From Pseudomonadales bacterium (GTDB lineage: Bacteria; Pseudomonadota; Gammaproteobacteria; Pseudomonadales; Azotimanducaceae), in the NCBI GenBank assembly GCA_017642855.1, contig JAEPOO010000001.1, positions 2,023,469 to 2,087,468 on the forward strand: a DNA stretch of 64,000 nt, read 5' to 3'. The position numbers and the translations under genes were made by a program. Below, one piece after another: positions 57,676 through 64,000 of the stretch (positions within the stretch are counted from its first letter, which is position 1; every line of letters starts with the position of its first letter). The notes beneath the pieces are model-generated. The model was not told the origin of the DNA, searched no databases, and was given only the letters and a program-made list of their open reading frames with translations.

Positions 57676-58890
57676 CTATCTGTAATCCAAGCCCATGGCT
57701 GAACGAACTTCCTCCATGGTGGCTTTCGCAATACTGCGCGCTTTCTCACACCCTTCCGCAACAATGGATTTCACCAGGTCCGGATTTTCTTCGTACTGCT
57801 TCGCCCGCTCTTTAAACGGCCGCTGTTCCTCGAGCACTTTGTCAATCAATGGCTTCTTGCAGTCGAGGCACCCGATCCCTGCTGATGTACAGCCTTCCCT
57901 GACCCAGTTCTTGGTGTCTTCCTCAGAATAAACGTCGTGCAATTGGAATACCGGGCAGACATCCGGGTTACCCGGATCCGTTCTGCGGACTCGAGCGGGA
58001 TCCGTGGTCATGGTCTTGATCTTCTTAACCACTTCGTCTTCATCTTCCCGCATCTGGATCGTGTTGTTGTAGGATTTCGACATCTTCTGTCCATCCAGAC
58101 CCGGCATCACTGACGCTTCAGTCAGGAGGGCCTGGGGTTCAGGCAATATCACCTTGCCGCCACCTTCCAGGTAACCGAAAAGACGATCGCGATCACCCAG
58201 TGAAATATTCTGTTGATCGTGAATCAGCGCCTGAGCTTTTTCCAGGGACTCCTGATTGCCCTGCTCCATATATTCCCTGCGCAGTTCGCGATACATCTTG
58301 GCATTCTTGCGACCCATCTTTTTGATCGCTTCTTCCGCGTGTTCCATGAATCCCGAATCACGACCAAAAATGTGGTTAAAGCGACGCGCGATCTCACGAG
58401 TAATTTCAACATGAGGCACCTGATCAGCGCCCACCGGCACATTCCCTGCCTGATAGATCAGGATGTCAGAGCTCTGCAGCACCGGGTAACCAAGGAAGCC
58501 ATAGGTGGCAAGATCGCGATCATTGGATCTGGCGATCATGTCTTTATAGCTGGGCACACGCTCTACCCAGGAGAGCGGCGTAATCATGGAGAGCATGAGG
58601 TGCAGTTCCGCATGCTCTGGCACGCGAGATTGAATAAAGAGTGACGCAGAACCCGGGTTCACACCGGACGCCAGCCAATCGATAACCATCTGCCAGACGC
58701 TTTCCTCGATCACCTCAGGGTCTTCGTAGTGCGTCGTCAAGGCATGCCAGTCGGCCACGAAGAAGAAACATTCGTACTCGTGTTGCAGTCTTACCCAGTT
58801 CTTGAGTACCCCGTGGTAGTGACCCAGGTGTAAACGACCGGTCGGGCGCATGCCTGAAAGGACGCGCTTCTGTGCTTCTATCTGGCTCAC
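57676..58890 (-). CDS. trpS: Tryptophan-tRNA ligase
   Basis: A 404-residue class I synthetase. The HIGH-like TGRLHLGHYHG is at 17-27 and KMSKSYNNTI marks the second catalytic loop; a C-terminal insertion with CTSAGIGCLDCKKP places it with the longer bacterial TrpRS type (E. coli TrpS has 334 residues). The start is GTG 58888-58890 with GGAG five bases upstream. A promoter with TATAAT lies about 100 bases upstream. Confidence 0.95.
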   Translation of the reverse strand: MSQIEAQKRVLSGMRPTGRLHLGHYHGVLKNWVRLQHEYECFFFVADWHALTTHYEDPEVIEESVWQMVIDWLASGVNPGSASLFIQSRVPEHAELHLMLSMITPLSWVERVPSYKDMIARSNDRDLATYGFLGYPVLQSSDILIYQAGNVPVGADQVPHVEITREIARRFNHIFGRDSGFMEHAEEAIKKMGRKNAKMYRELRREYMEQGNQESLEKAQALIHDQQNISLGDRDRLFGYLEGGGKVILPEPQALLTEASVMPGLDGQKMSKSYNNTIQMREDEDEVVKKIKTMTTDPARVRRTDPGNPDVCPVFQLHDVYSEEDTKNWVREGCTSAGIGCLDCKKPLIDKVLEEQRPFKERAKQYEENPDLVKSIVAEGCEKARSIAKATMEEVRSAMGLDYR

Positions 58891-58991
58891 AACAGCTCCA
58901 GCAAGGAAATCATTCTGATTGAAACGTACGAAAAAGAGGCTTTACAGCGGAGGGGTGTTTTCAACGTCATTAAGTGGCGGTTTTGAAACCG

Positions 58992-59020
58992 ATTATACTG
59001 ATCCGAACCGCGGCTGTCGT
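58992..59020 (-). promoter_or_regulatory. Candidate sigma-70 promoter of trpS
   Basis: On the minus strand ACGACA (59015-59020), 17 bases, then TATAAT (58992-58997), about 100 bases before the trpS GTG. The leader (58891-58985) shows no obvious attenuator. The promoter sits just after the stop of the YciO-type gene. Confidence 0.65.
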
Positions 59021-59027
59021 GCAGTTT

Positions 59028-59648
59028 TCAGGCGAACAGGCTGGTGTCACCCATGCCTTCCCGGACGATCTCAGGATAGTCTTCTTCCATGCTGACAACG
59101 GTGGTGGATTCAAGCCCACAATAACCACCGTCTATGACCAGGTCCACCTGGTGTTCCATCAGATCCCGAATTTCATCCGGATCTGTCAGCGGGTATTCAT
59201 CATCCGGAAGGATCAGGGTGGTGCTCATGATTGGCTCGCCCAACTCGGTCAAAAGCGCCCGACAGATCTCATTGTCCGGCACTCTGAGACCAATGGATTT
59301 CCGCTTTTCATCAACCAGACGCCGCGGGACCTCACGGGTGGCAGGCAGAATAAACGTGTAGGGACCCGGCGTGGCCGCTTTGAGCTGTCGATAAGCGGCG
59401 TTTCCCACCTTGGCATAGATCCCGAGATCAGACAGATCACGACAGACCAGCGCAAAGTGATGGTCCCGCTCAAGCCGCCGTATTCGCCTGATTCGCTCGA
59501 TCGCCTTCTTGTCACCAATATGGCAGCCGAGCGCGTAGGCAGAATCCGTCGGATAAGCGATCACGCCACCTTTTCTCAAGATTTCCACAGCCTGATGGAT
59601 CAGGCGGTGCTGCGGATTGACCGGGTGAATGCGAAAAAACTGGCTCAT
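59028..59648 (-). CDS. YciO/Sua5-type threonylcarbamoyl-AMP synthase family protein
   Basis: A 206-residue YrdC-domain protein. GGVIAYPTDSAYALGC and RRIRRLERDHHFALVC with PGPYTFILPATREVPRR are the double-stranded RNA/nucleotide-binding core; the KRKSIGLRVP segment matches YciO more than YrdC/TsaC. TsaC makes the precursor of t6A in tRNA; YciO's own role is less clear. It is divergent from yciB and upstream of trpS. Confidence 0.9.
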   Translation of the reverse strand: MSQFFRIHPVNPQHRLIHQAVEILRKGGVIAYPTDSAYALGCHIGDKKAIERIRRIRRLERDHHFALVCRDLSDLGIYAKVGNAAYRQLKAATPGPYTFILPATREVPRRLVDEKRKSIGLRVPDNEICRALLTELGEPIMSTTLILPDDEYPLTDPDEIRDLMEHQVDLVIDGGYCGLESTTVVSMEEDYPEIVREGMGDTSLFA

Positions 59649-59754
59649 CTGAGGGCTGGCGCGAAAAAGCGGACATTGTAATCACGTCGATGCCGGTAAA
59701 CCACAAATGCTTTATCATTGCGCGCTACAGAAATTTAGACCCGCCTGGAGAGGC

Positions 59755-60333
59755 ATGCGCCAGTTTATTGAATTTATACCCATCGCGGTTTTTGTGGCCG
59801 TTTATTTCACAACCCGTGACATCTATCTCGCGACCGCTGTCCTCATGGGCGGCGTCTGCGTTCAGGTCGGCCTCGAGTACGGCATGGACAGGTCTGTCCG
59901 AAAACAGACCCAGATTGTGTTCTACGTCGCTATGATCTTTGGTGGCCTGACCCTCGCTTTCCAGGACGACCTTTTCATCAAGTGGAAACCCACCATCGTG
60001 AACTGGGTGTTCAGCACGACCCTGCTTCTCAGCCAGTTTGTCTCCAAGGACAACCTTCTGAAGAAGCTCCTTGGAGAGCATCTTGTGTTGCCGGACCACG
60101 TCTGGCGCAATCTGGCGTTTGGCTGGTCCTTTGGGTTTTTTCTCGCCGGCGCCCTGAACCTGGCTGTCGCCTACTGGTTCAGCACAGATTTCTGGGTGAC
60201 CTACAAGCTGGTGGGCGGCATTGCGATCACGCTGACCTACATGATCATCACGATGGTCTATCTCGTTAAAGGCGGTTATATCGAAGACGAGACATCAGAA
60301 GATTCTGTCGAATCGACGGCTGACTCAAAATAA
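59755..60333 (+). CDS. yciB: Septation protein A / YciB family inner-membrane protein
   Basis: A 192-residue protein with five hydrophobic segments. The conserved [15 protein letters not shown] start, [35 protein letters not shown] and [21 protein letters not shown] mark the IspZ/YciB family, linked to cell envelope synthesis and septation in E. coli and Shigella. The start ATG 59755 is preceded by GGAGAGG; the earlier ATG at 59707 has none. Confidence 0.93.
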   Translation: MRQFIEFIPIAVFVAVYFTTRDIYLATAVLMGGVCVQVGLEYGMDRSVRKQTQIVFYVAMIFGGLTLAFQDDLFIKWKPTIVNWVFSTTLLLSQFVSKDNLLKKLLGEHLVLPDHVWRNLAFGWSFGFFLAGALNLAVAYWFSTDFWVTYKLVGGIAITLTYMIITMVYLVKGGYIEDETSEDSVESTADSK

Positions 60334-60356
60334 GACCAAAACTTCAGGAAGACATC

Positions 60357-60656
60357 ATGCTTTACGTCATCATCGGAGAAGACACACCCGACAGCCTTAA
60401 AAAACGTCTGGCTTCCCGCCCGGAACATCTTGATCGGATGAAACCACTGGTAGATGCCGGTCGCGTTGTCATCGGCGGGCCGATGCCCGCTATTGACGAT
60501 GAGAATCCAGGTGAAGCGGGTTTCACCGGATCCATCGTGATCGCTGAGTTTGACTCACTGGATGAAGCAACCCGCTGGGCACAAGCTGACCCTTATGTAG
60601 AGGCAGGCGTCTGGGGCAATGTGACGGTGAAGCCGTTCAAAAAAGTTGTGCCCTGA
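60357..60656 (+). CDS. yciI: YciI family protein
   Basis: A 99-residue ferredoxin-like protein. [29 protein letters not shown] with its histidine, and [22 protein letters not shown] match YciI, small homodimeric proteins of unknown reaction. CAGGAAG precedes the ATG. It is cotranscribed with yciB, as in many gammaproteobacteria, and overlaps the next start by one base (TGATG). Confidence 0.9.
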   Translation: MLYVIIGEDTPDSLKKRLASRPEHLDRMKPLVDAGRVVIGGPMPAIDDENPGEAGFTGSIVIAEFDSLDEATRWAQADPYVEAGVWGNVTVKPFKKVVP

Positions 60657-61321
60657 TGAAGCTGCTCGTTCTTGTTATCGCGCTCGCCAGCAGCGTCTCT
60701 GCGATCGCTGATCGCGTTTATGTTCGAGATAACCTCTATGTACCACTGAGAGGCGGGCAGTCTTCTGAACATCGAATTCTGCATCGAGGCCTGCGAAGCG
60801 GTACCGAGCTGGAGCGGCTCGAAACCAACGAAGATTCCGGCTACACCCGTGTCAGGACCGAGGGTGGACTGGAGGGCTGGCTGCAGACACAGTATCTGGT
60901 CGAGGAACCCATCGCCGCCATGCAGCTGGACAGTATGAAGGCGCAACTGGATCAGCTGGAAGCAGAACACCAGCAGACACTCCTGCGACTTCGGGAACTG
61001 CGTGAAACGAACGAAGGGCTTAACGCCTCTCAAGGAAATCTGAACTCAGAGAAAGCGCAACTCGCTGCTGAGCTGGAGAAAGTCACAGCGCTTTCCTCAA
61101 ATGTCATCGCCATCAACGAAGAGAACAAACAGCTCAATGACGACAGAGAGACACTGCTCGATGAAATCGCTCGCCTGAACAAAGACAACGACGAGATGTC
61201 CAGCGACCGCGCTCAGGACTGGTTTCTACGCGGCGCTGGCACCGTCCTACTTGGTTTGTTATTTGGTGTCTGGATCGGCAGACGTATTTATCAGCGTCGC
61301 AACAACAGCGGCTGGGCCTGA
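60656..61321 (+). CDS. SH3-domain membrane protein (TIGR04211/YgiM type)
   Basis: A 221-residue envelope protein: signal peptide (LLVLVIALASSVSA), bacterial SH3 domain (about 20-85, RVYVRDNLYVPLRGG and GWLQTQYL), a coiled coil of about 95 residues rich in Leu/Glu/Asn, and a C-terminal membrane helix (GTVLLGLLFGVWIG) with basic tail. The SH3 and coiled coil therefore face the periplasm. Its molecular role is not established. It begins in the TGATG overlap with yciI. Confidence 0.87.
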   Translation: MKLLVLVIALASSVSAIADRVYVRDNLYVPLRGGQSSEHRILHRGLRSGTELERLETNEDSGYTRVRTEGGLEGWLQTQYLVEEPIAAMQLDSMKAQLDQLEAEHQQTLLRLRELRETNEGLNASQGNLNSEKAQLAAELEKVTALSSNVIAINEENKQLNDDRETLLDEIARLNKDNDEMSSDRAQDWFLRGAGTVLLGLLFGVWIGRRIYQRRNNSGWA

Positions 61322-61330
61322 GCAAAACAC

Positions 61331-62098
61331 ATGGCAACAAAACTTTCCGTTAACCTGAACAAGGTTGCACTGATCAGAAATTCCCGGGATACCACGATTC
61401 CAAGCGTCGTAGACGCCGCCGTTACTGCCATCGAAGCAGGCGCTCAGGGCATCACCGTCCACCCACGCCCGGACATGCGGCACATTCGGCCCTCTGATGT
61501 TTATGACCTCGCAGAGTTACTGGCCAAGCCGGAGTACCTCGATATTGAATACAACATCGAAGGCAACCCTTACGCCGGTCCAGAGGAGAATGGCTTCCCA
61601 GGGTTCATGCAGCTGGTTGAAGACGTCAAGCCTCATCAGTGCACTTTGGTGCCTGACGATCCCATTCAGCTAACGTCAGATCACGGCTGGAACCTGACGG
61701 GAGAGTCCAATCGTTTGAAACCCATCGTCGATAAGTTGAAGGCGGACAACGCCAGGGTCAGCTGCTTCATGGACCCGGACGATGAACAACTGACGCTCGC
61801 AGCGCATCTGGGTACGGATCGAATCGAGTTTTATACCGGACCGTACGCCGAACACTACGGCACTCAGGAAGGAGACGACATGCTCAGGAGCTTTATTCGT
61901 GCAGGTAGCCACGCCGTTGGGCTTGGTCTGGGCATCAACGCGGGTCACGATCTGAACCAGGACAATCTCGCCCGCTTCTGTCGTGAGGTGCCAGAGGTTG
62001 AAGAAGTCTCCATCGGCCACGCCATCATCACTGATGCTCTCTGGCTGGGACTCTCCGAAACCGTGTCACGCTATCGCAAGATTCTCGACAGCCTCTAA
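61331..62098 (+). CDS. pdxJ: Pyridoxine 5'-phosphate synthase
   Basis: A 255-residue TIM-barrel enzyme condensing 1-deoxyxylulose 5-phosphate with aminoacetone phosphate in vitamin B6 synthesis. LSVNLNKVALIRNSR, GITVHPRPDMRHI, EYNIEGNP and CTLVPDDP are diagnostic. It lies downstream of the SH3 gene (9-base gap) rather than in the usual era-recO-pdxJ-acpS group. Confidence 0.94.
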   Translation: MATKLSVNLNKVALIRNSRDTTIPSVVDAAVTAIEAGAQGITVHPRPDMRHIRPSDVYDLAELLAKPEYLDIEYNIEGNPYAGPEENGFPGFMQLVEDVKPHQCTLVPDDPIQLTSDHGWNLTGESNRLKPIVDKLKADNARVSCFMDPDDEQLTLAAHLGTDRIEFYTGPYAEHYGTQEGDDMLRSFIRAGSHAVGLGLGINAGHDLNQDNLARFCREVPEVEEVSIGHAIITDALWLGLSETVSRYRKILDSL

Positions 62099-62141
62099 TC
62101 TAAAAATTGTTCCAACACACGCGTTAAGGCGACGCTTAGTG

Positions 62142-62147
62142 TATGAT
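62142..62147 (+). promoter_or_regulatory. Candidate -10 box upstream of the cold-shock-domain gene
   Basis: TATGAT lies 88 bases before the ATG at 62235, in the 136-base gap after pdxJ. No good -35 match is seen. If used, the mRNA would have a leader of about 80 bases, typical of cold-shock genes. Confidence 0.3.
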
Positions 62148-62234
62148 GTGCCCGCCTTTTCGAGCACAACATGTCGAAAATCGGCAAACAACAACTAAGA
62201 ACAACATTACAAAAAACCTATTAAAAAGAGTCAC

Positions 62235-62633
62235 ATGGTTATCGTTAAGAGGATTCTCCTTTCCATCGTCATCGGTCTCATTGCTTACGAGATCACAAAA
62301 CTATCATTGGACGGCGGCATCGCCATTCCCGCCACTACTCCTGAAATCAGTCTGATGCTGCTATTCATGGCGACATCGTTCGTCTCTCTCATGCTCGGCG
62401 GCTCCGCTGGCGGCGTTGCATCATCCGACGATCGCGAGATGGGCACCGTGAAGTGGTTCAATGTTCGCAAGGGTTACGGCTTCATCACCCGAGATCAGGG
62501 CGAAGATATATTCGTCCACTTCCGCAATATCGAAGGCAAGGGCAAACGCGCGATCAATGAAGGACAGCGCGTCAGCTTTATTGTTACCAACGGAGACAAA
62601 GGCCTTCAGGCTGACAAGGTCAGTCCCGCCTGA
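62235..62633 (+). CDS. Membrane-anchored cold-shock-domain protein
   Basis: A 132-residue protein. Two hydrophobic segments (ILLSIVIGLIAYEITKL and ISLMLLFMATSFVSLML) are followed by a complete cold-shock domain (residues about 69-131): MGTVKWFNVRKGYGFITRDQ and DIFVHFRNIEG carry RNP1 and RNP2. The domain should therefore sit on the cytoplasmic side of the inner membrane as an RNA chaperone near the membrane (inferred). It lacks the C-terminal DUF1294 found in other membrane cold-shock proteins. Confidence 0.85.
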   Translation: MVIVKRILLSIVIGLIAYEITKLSLDGGIAIPATTPEISLMLLFMATSFVSLMLGGSAGGVASSDDREMGTVKWFNVRKGYGFITRDQGEDIFVHFRNIEGKGKRAINEGQRVSFIVTNGDKGLQADKVSPA

Positions 62634-62646
62634 GGTGATCTAGACC

Positions 62647-63081
62647 ATGCCGGAAATCATGCTGCTCGGTGTTGAGGAGCAGGTGCTGTCACTGGAAATC
62701 GGTGACAACCCCGCCGACAGTTTCCCCTGCATGCCTTGCGAGGGGATACACACAGAACTTCGCACGCAGTTGTATGCACAGCTGCTTGGCATCTTCTTCG
62801 ATGAAGCCGAATCACTTGAACAGCTCGTCCTTGAGTTCGGTCCCGAAGGACCCTGGGTATTCAAGCTGGACGTGAACATCACGGAACGCCTTGCTGATAT
62901 TGAAGAAGACGACATCGAGAACATCGCCCGAATCTGGAGTGAGTCCGGCGACATGGAAGCGCTGGATCTCGAACCTGGCGATCTGATCGACGTTTTATCG
63001 CGCTTTCTTTATAACCTCGTGCATTTCTGTATGCTCATTCGACAGGAACAGGTTCTCTCCGTTTTTATCTATACCGAATGA
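62647..63081 (+). CDS. Acidic protein of unknown function (144 residues)
   Basis: An acidic, soluble 144-residue protein (MPEIMLLGVEEQVLSLEIG...). I see no known motif; a central helical part is rich in Asp/Glu and the end is hydrophobic (LYNLVHFCMLIRQEQVLSVFIYTE). It lies 13 bases after the cold-shock gene, and its stop overlaps the start of the YciH gene as ATGA, so they are coupled. Codon use looks like its neighbours. Confidence 0.7.
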   Translation: MPEIMLLGVEEQVLSLEIGDNPADSFPCMPCEGIHTELRTQLYAQLLGIFFDEAESLEQLVLEFGPEGPWVFKLDVNITERLADIEEDDIENIARIWSESGDMEALDLEPGDLIDVLSRFLYNLVHFCMLIRQEQVLSVFIYTE

Positions 63082-63401
63082 GCAAAAAGCGCATCGTCTA
63101 TTCAACTGACCCTTCATGGAAGAAAGGGGAAGAAAGCTCTGTTGAAAAGGCACCGGAAGGTGACGGTATCGTGCGCTTGCATCGCCAAACCAAAGGCCGT
63201 AACGGTAAACCCGTTACCCTGGTTAAAGGCCTGCCCCTGATCGGCGCTGACCTGAAAGCGGTCGCCAAAGAACTGAAAAACCAGTGTGGCGTCGGTGGCT
63301 CTATTGAAGGATCCGATATCCTCATTCAGGGTGACAAGCGCGACACCATCAAACCCCTGCTTGAAGCCAAGGGTTATACCGTGAAGCTGGCGGGCGGTTA
63401 A
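63078..63401 (+). CDS. yciH: YciH/SUI1 family translation factor
   Basis: A 107-residue SUI1-fold protein, the bacterial counterpart of eIF1. RQTKGRNGKPVTLVKGLPL and KNQCGVGGSIEGSDILIQGD match the family. It is believed to affect initiation-codon selection, but its role in bacteria is minor or unknown. Coupled to the unknown protein upstream (ATGA) and directly followed by the rhodanese start. Confidence 0.92.
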   Translation: MSKKRIVYSTDPSWKKGEESSVEKAPEGDGIVRLHRQTKGRNGKPVTLVKGLPLIGADLKAVAKELKNQCGVGGSIEGSDILIQGDKRDTIKPLLEAKGYTVKLAGG

Positions 63402-64000
63402 ATGCATCCTTTGATCTCAGTCACTGAACTTCACCAACGGCAGGGTGAGTTCCTGATCTTCGACTGTCGTGCGGCACTGGGCAATCTTGAGCAGGGACGA
63501 CAGGATTTTGACGCCGGGCATATCCCAGGCGCGGTTCACGCGGACCTGGACAAAGACCTGAGCCGTGCACCCGGCGACGGCGGCCGCCACCCGTTACCGG
63601 AACGAGGTGATCTGGAAAAACGATTTAGAGACTGGGGTGTCAACAAAGACAGCATTCTTGTCTGTTACGACCAGAACCATGGTGCCTTCGCCGGGAGATT
63701 ATGGTGGCTCGCCCGCTGGCTGGGTCATGAGTCTGTGATGGTCCTGGACGGTGGTCTGGACGCCTGGTCGAACGAAGGCTATTCACTGGAAGAAGAGATT
63801 CCAGCACGAAGCCCAGGGAACTTTATGGCATCAACCCCGCTGACAAAAGTCTGTGAGGTTTCGCGTGTGCTGACCGAAGATCATCAGTTACTTGATGCAC
63901 GCGACGCCACTCGATTTCGCGGTGAACAGGAACCCATCGATCCCATCGCAGGACACATTCCAGGCGCACGGTGCCTGCCTTTTTCCGGGAACCTGGAAGA
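63402..64000 (+). CDS. Thiosulfate/3-mercaptopyruvate sulfurtransferase (rhodanese), 3' end beyond window
   Basis: The first 199 residues of a two-domain rhodanese. FDCRAALGN and FDAGHIPGAVHADLDKDLS of the N-terminal domain, CYDQNHGAFAGRLWWLARWLGH, then LLDARDATRFRGE, PIAGHIPGARCLP of the C-terminal domain are visible; the catalytic cysteine of the C-terminal domain lies past base 64000. The N-terminal CYDQNHG loop may be inactive, as usual for the first domain. The ATG directly follows the yciH TAA. Confidence 0.9.
   Translation, partial: MHPLISVTELHQRQGEFLIFDCRAALGNLEQGRQDFDAGHIPGAVHADLDKDLSRAPGDGGRHPLPERGDLEKRFRDWGVNKDSILVCYDQNHGAFAGRLWWLARWLGHESVMVLDGGLDAWSNEGYSLEEEIPARSPGNFMASTPLTKVCEVSRVLTEDHQLLDARDATRFRGEQEPIDPIAGHIPGARCLPFSGNLE

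Overview
The window looks like a chromosomal segment of a free-living, probably marine gammaproteobacterium. Gene order shows this: infC(ATT start)-rpmI-rplT-pheS-pheT-ihfA-merR, thrS-tRNA-Val-uvrB, gyrA-pheA-hisC-tyrA-cmk-rpsA-ihfB-lapA-lapB, and scpA-scpB-rluB beside trpS are arrangements typical of that class. Species cannot be named from the sequence.

Region 1 (1-30200) is a surface-polysaccharide locus of the Wzx/Wzy type. It makes nucleotide sugars (UDP-HexNAc 6-dehydrogenase, RmlD, UDP-glucuronate 4-epimerase, Ugd, GalU, ManC, UDP-glucuronate decarboxylase). It starts the lipid-linked chain (WecA-like), extends it (about nine glycosyltransferases, one a tandem double-domain protein, one of family GT10), exports it (MOP flippase), and polymerises or ligates it (two multi-spanning Wzy/WaaL-type proteins). 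Decoration genes are a NodU-type carbamoyltransferase, two asparagine-synthetase-type proteins and two FkbM-type methyltransferases. Eleven minus-strand genes (22554 to 7540) form one tightly packed unit, many joined by 4-base stop/start overlaps. A second minus-strand unit (manC to the window edge) supplies UDP-glucuronate and relatives. A tRNA-Pro gene sits inside the locus, directly before the GT10 gene.

Region 2 (30365-48000) is housekeeping: IHF alpha, PheST, L20, L35, IF3, ThrS, tRNA-Val, UvrB, tRNA-Asn, a ComEA-like protein, LapB/LapA, IHF beta, S1, Cmk, TyrA and HisC. Region 3 (48136-59650) continues with PheA and GyrA, then mtaD-ubiG-yciK on the plus strand and rluB, scpB, scpA, trpS and a YciO-type gene on the minus strand. 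Region 4 (59755-64000, plus strand) holds yciB, a YciI protein, an SH3 protein, pdxJ, a membrane-anchored cold-shock-domain protein, an unknown 144-residue protein, a YciH/SUI1 protein and the start of a rhodanese.

Two kinds of non-coding structure stand out. (i) A dispersed intergenic repeat family (consensus ends resembling CTCTCCGC and GGTCGAGATGAGG, with a variable stem-loop between) occupies many gaps from 6135 to 43122, twice amplified in tandem; in one gap it supplies the Shine-Dalgarno sequence of pheT. (ii) A 23-bp tandem array just before ubiG (53394-53522) encodes five consecutive 8-codon micro-ORFs, each stop overlapping the next start as ATGA, the last one overlapping the ubiG start. 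Nearly the same core word is tandemly repeated, with 18-bp period, in the 3' part of scpB 2.3 kb away. This micro-ORF cascade is the most unusual object in the window.
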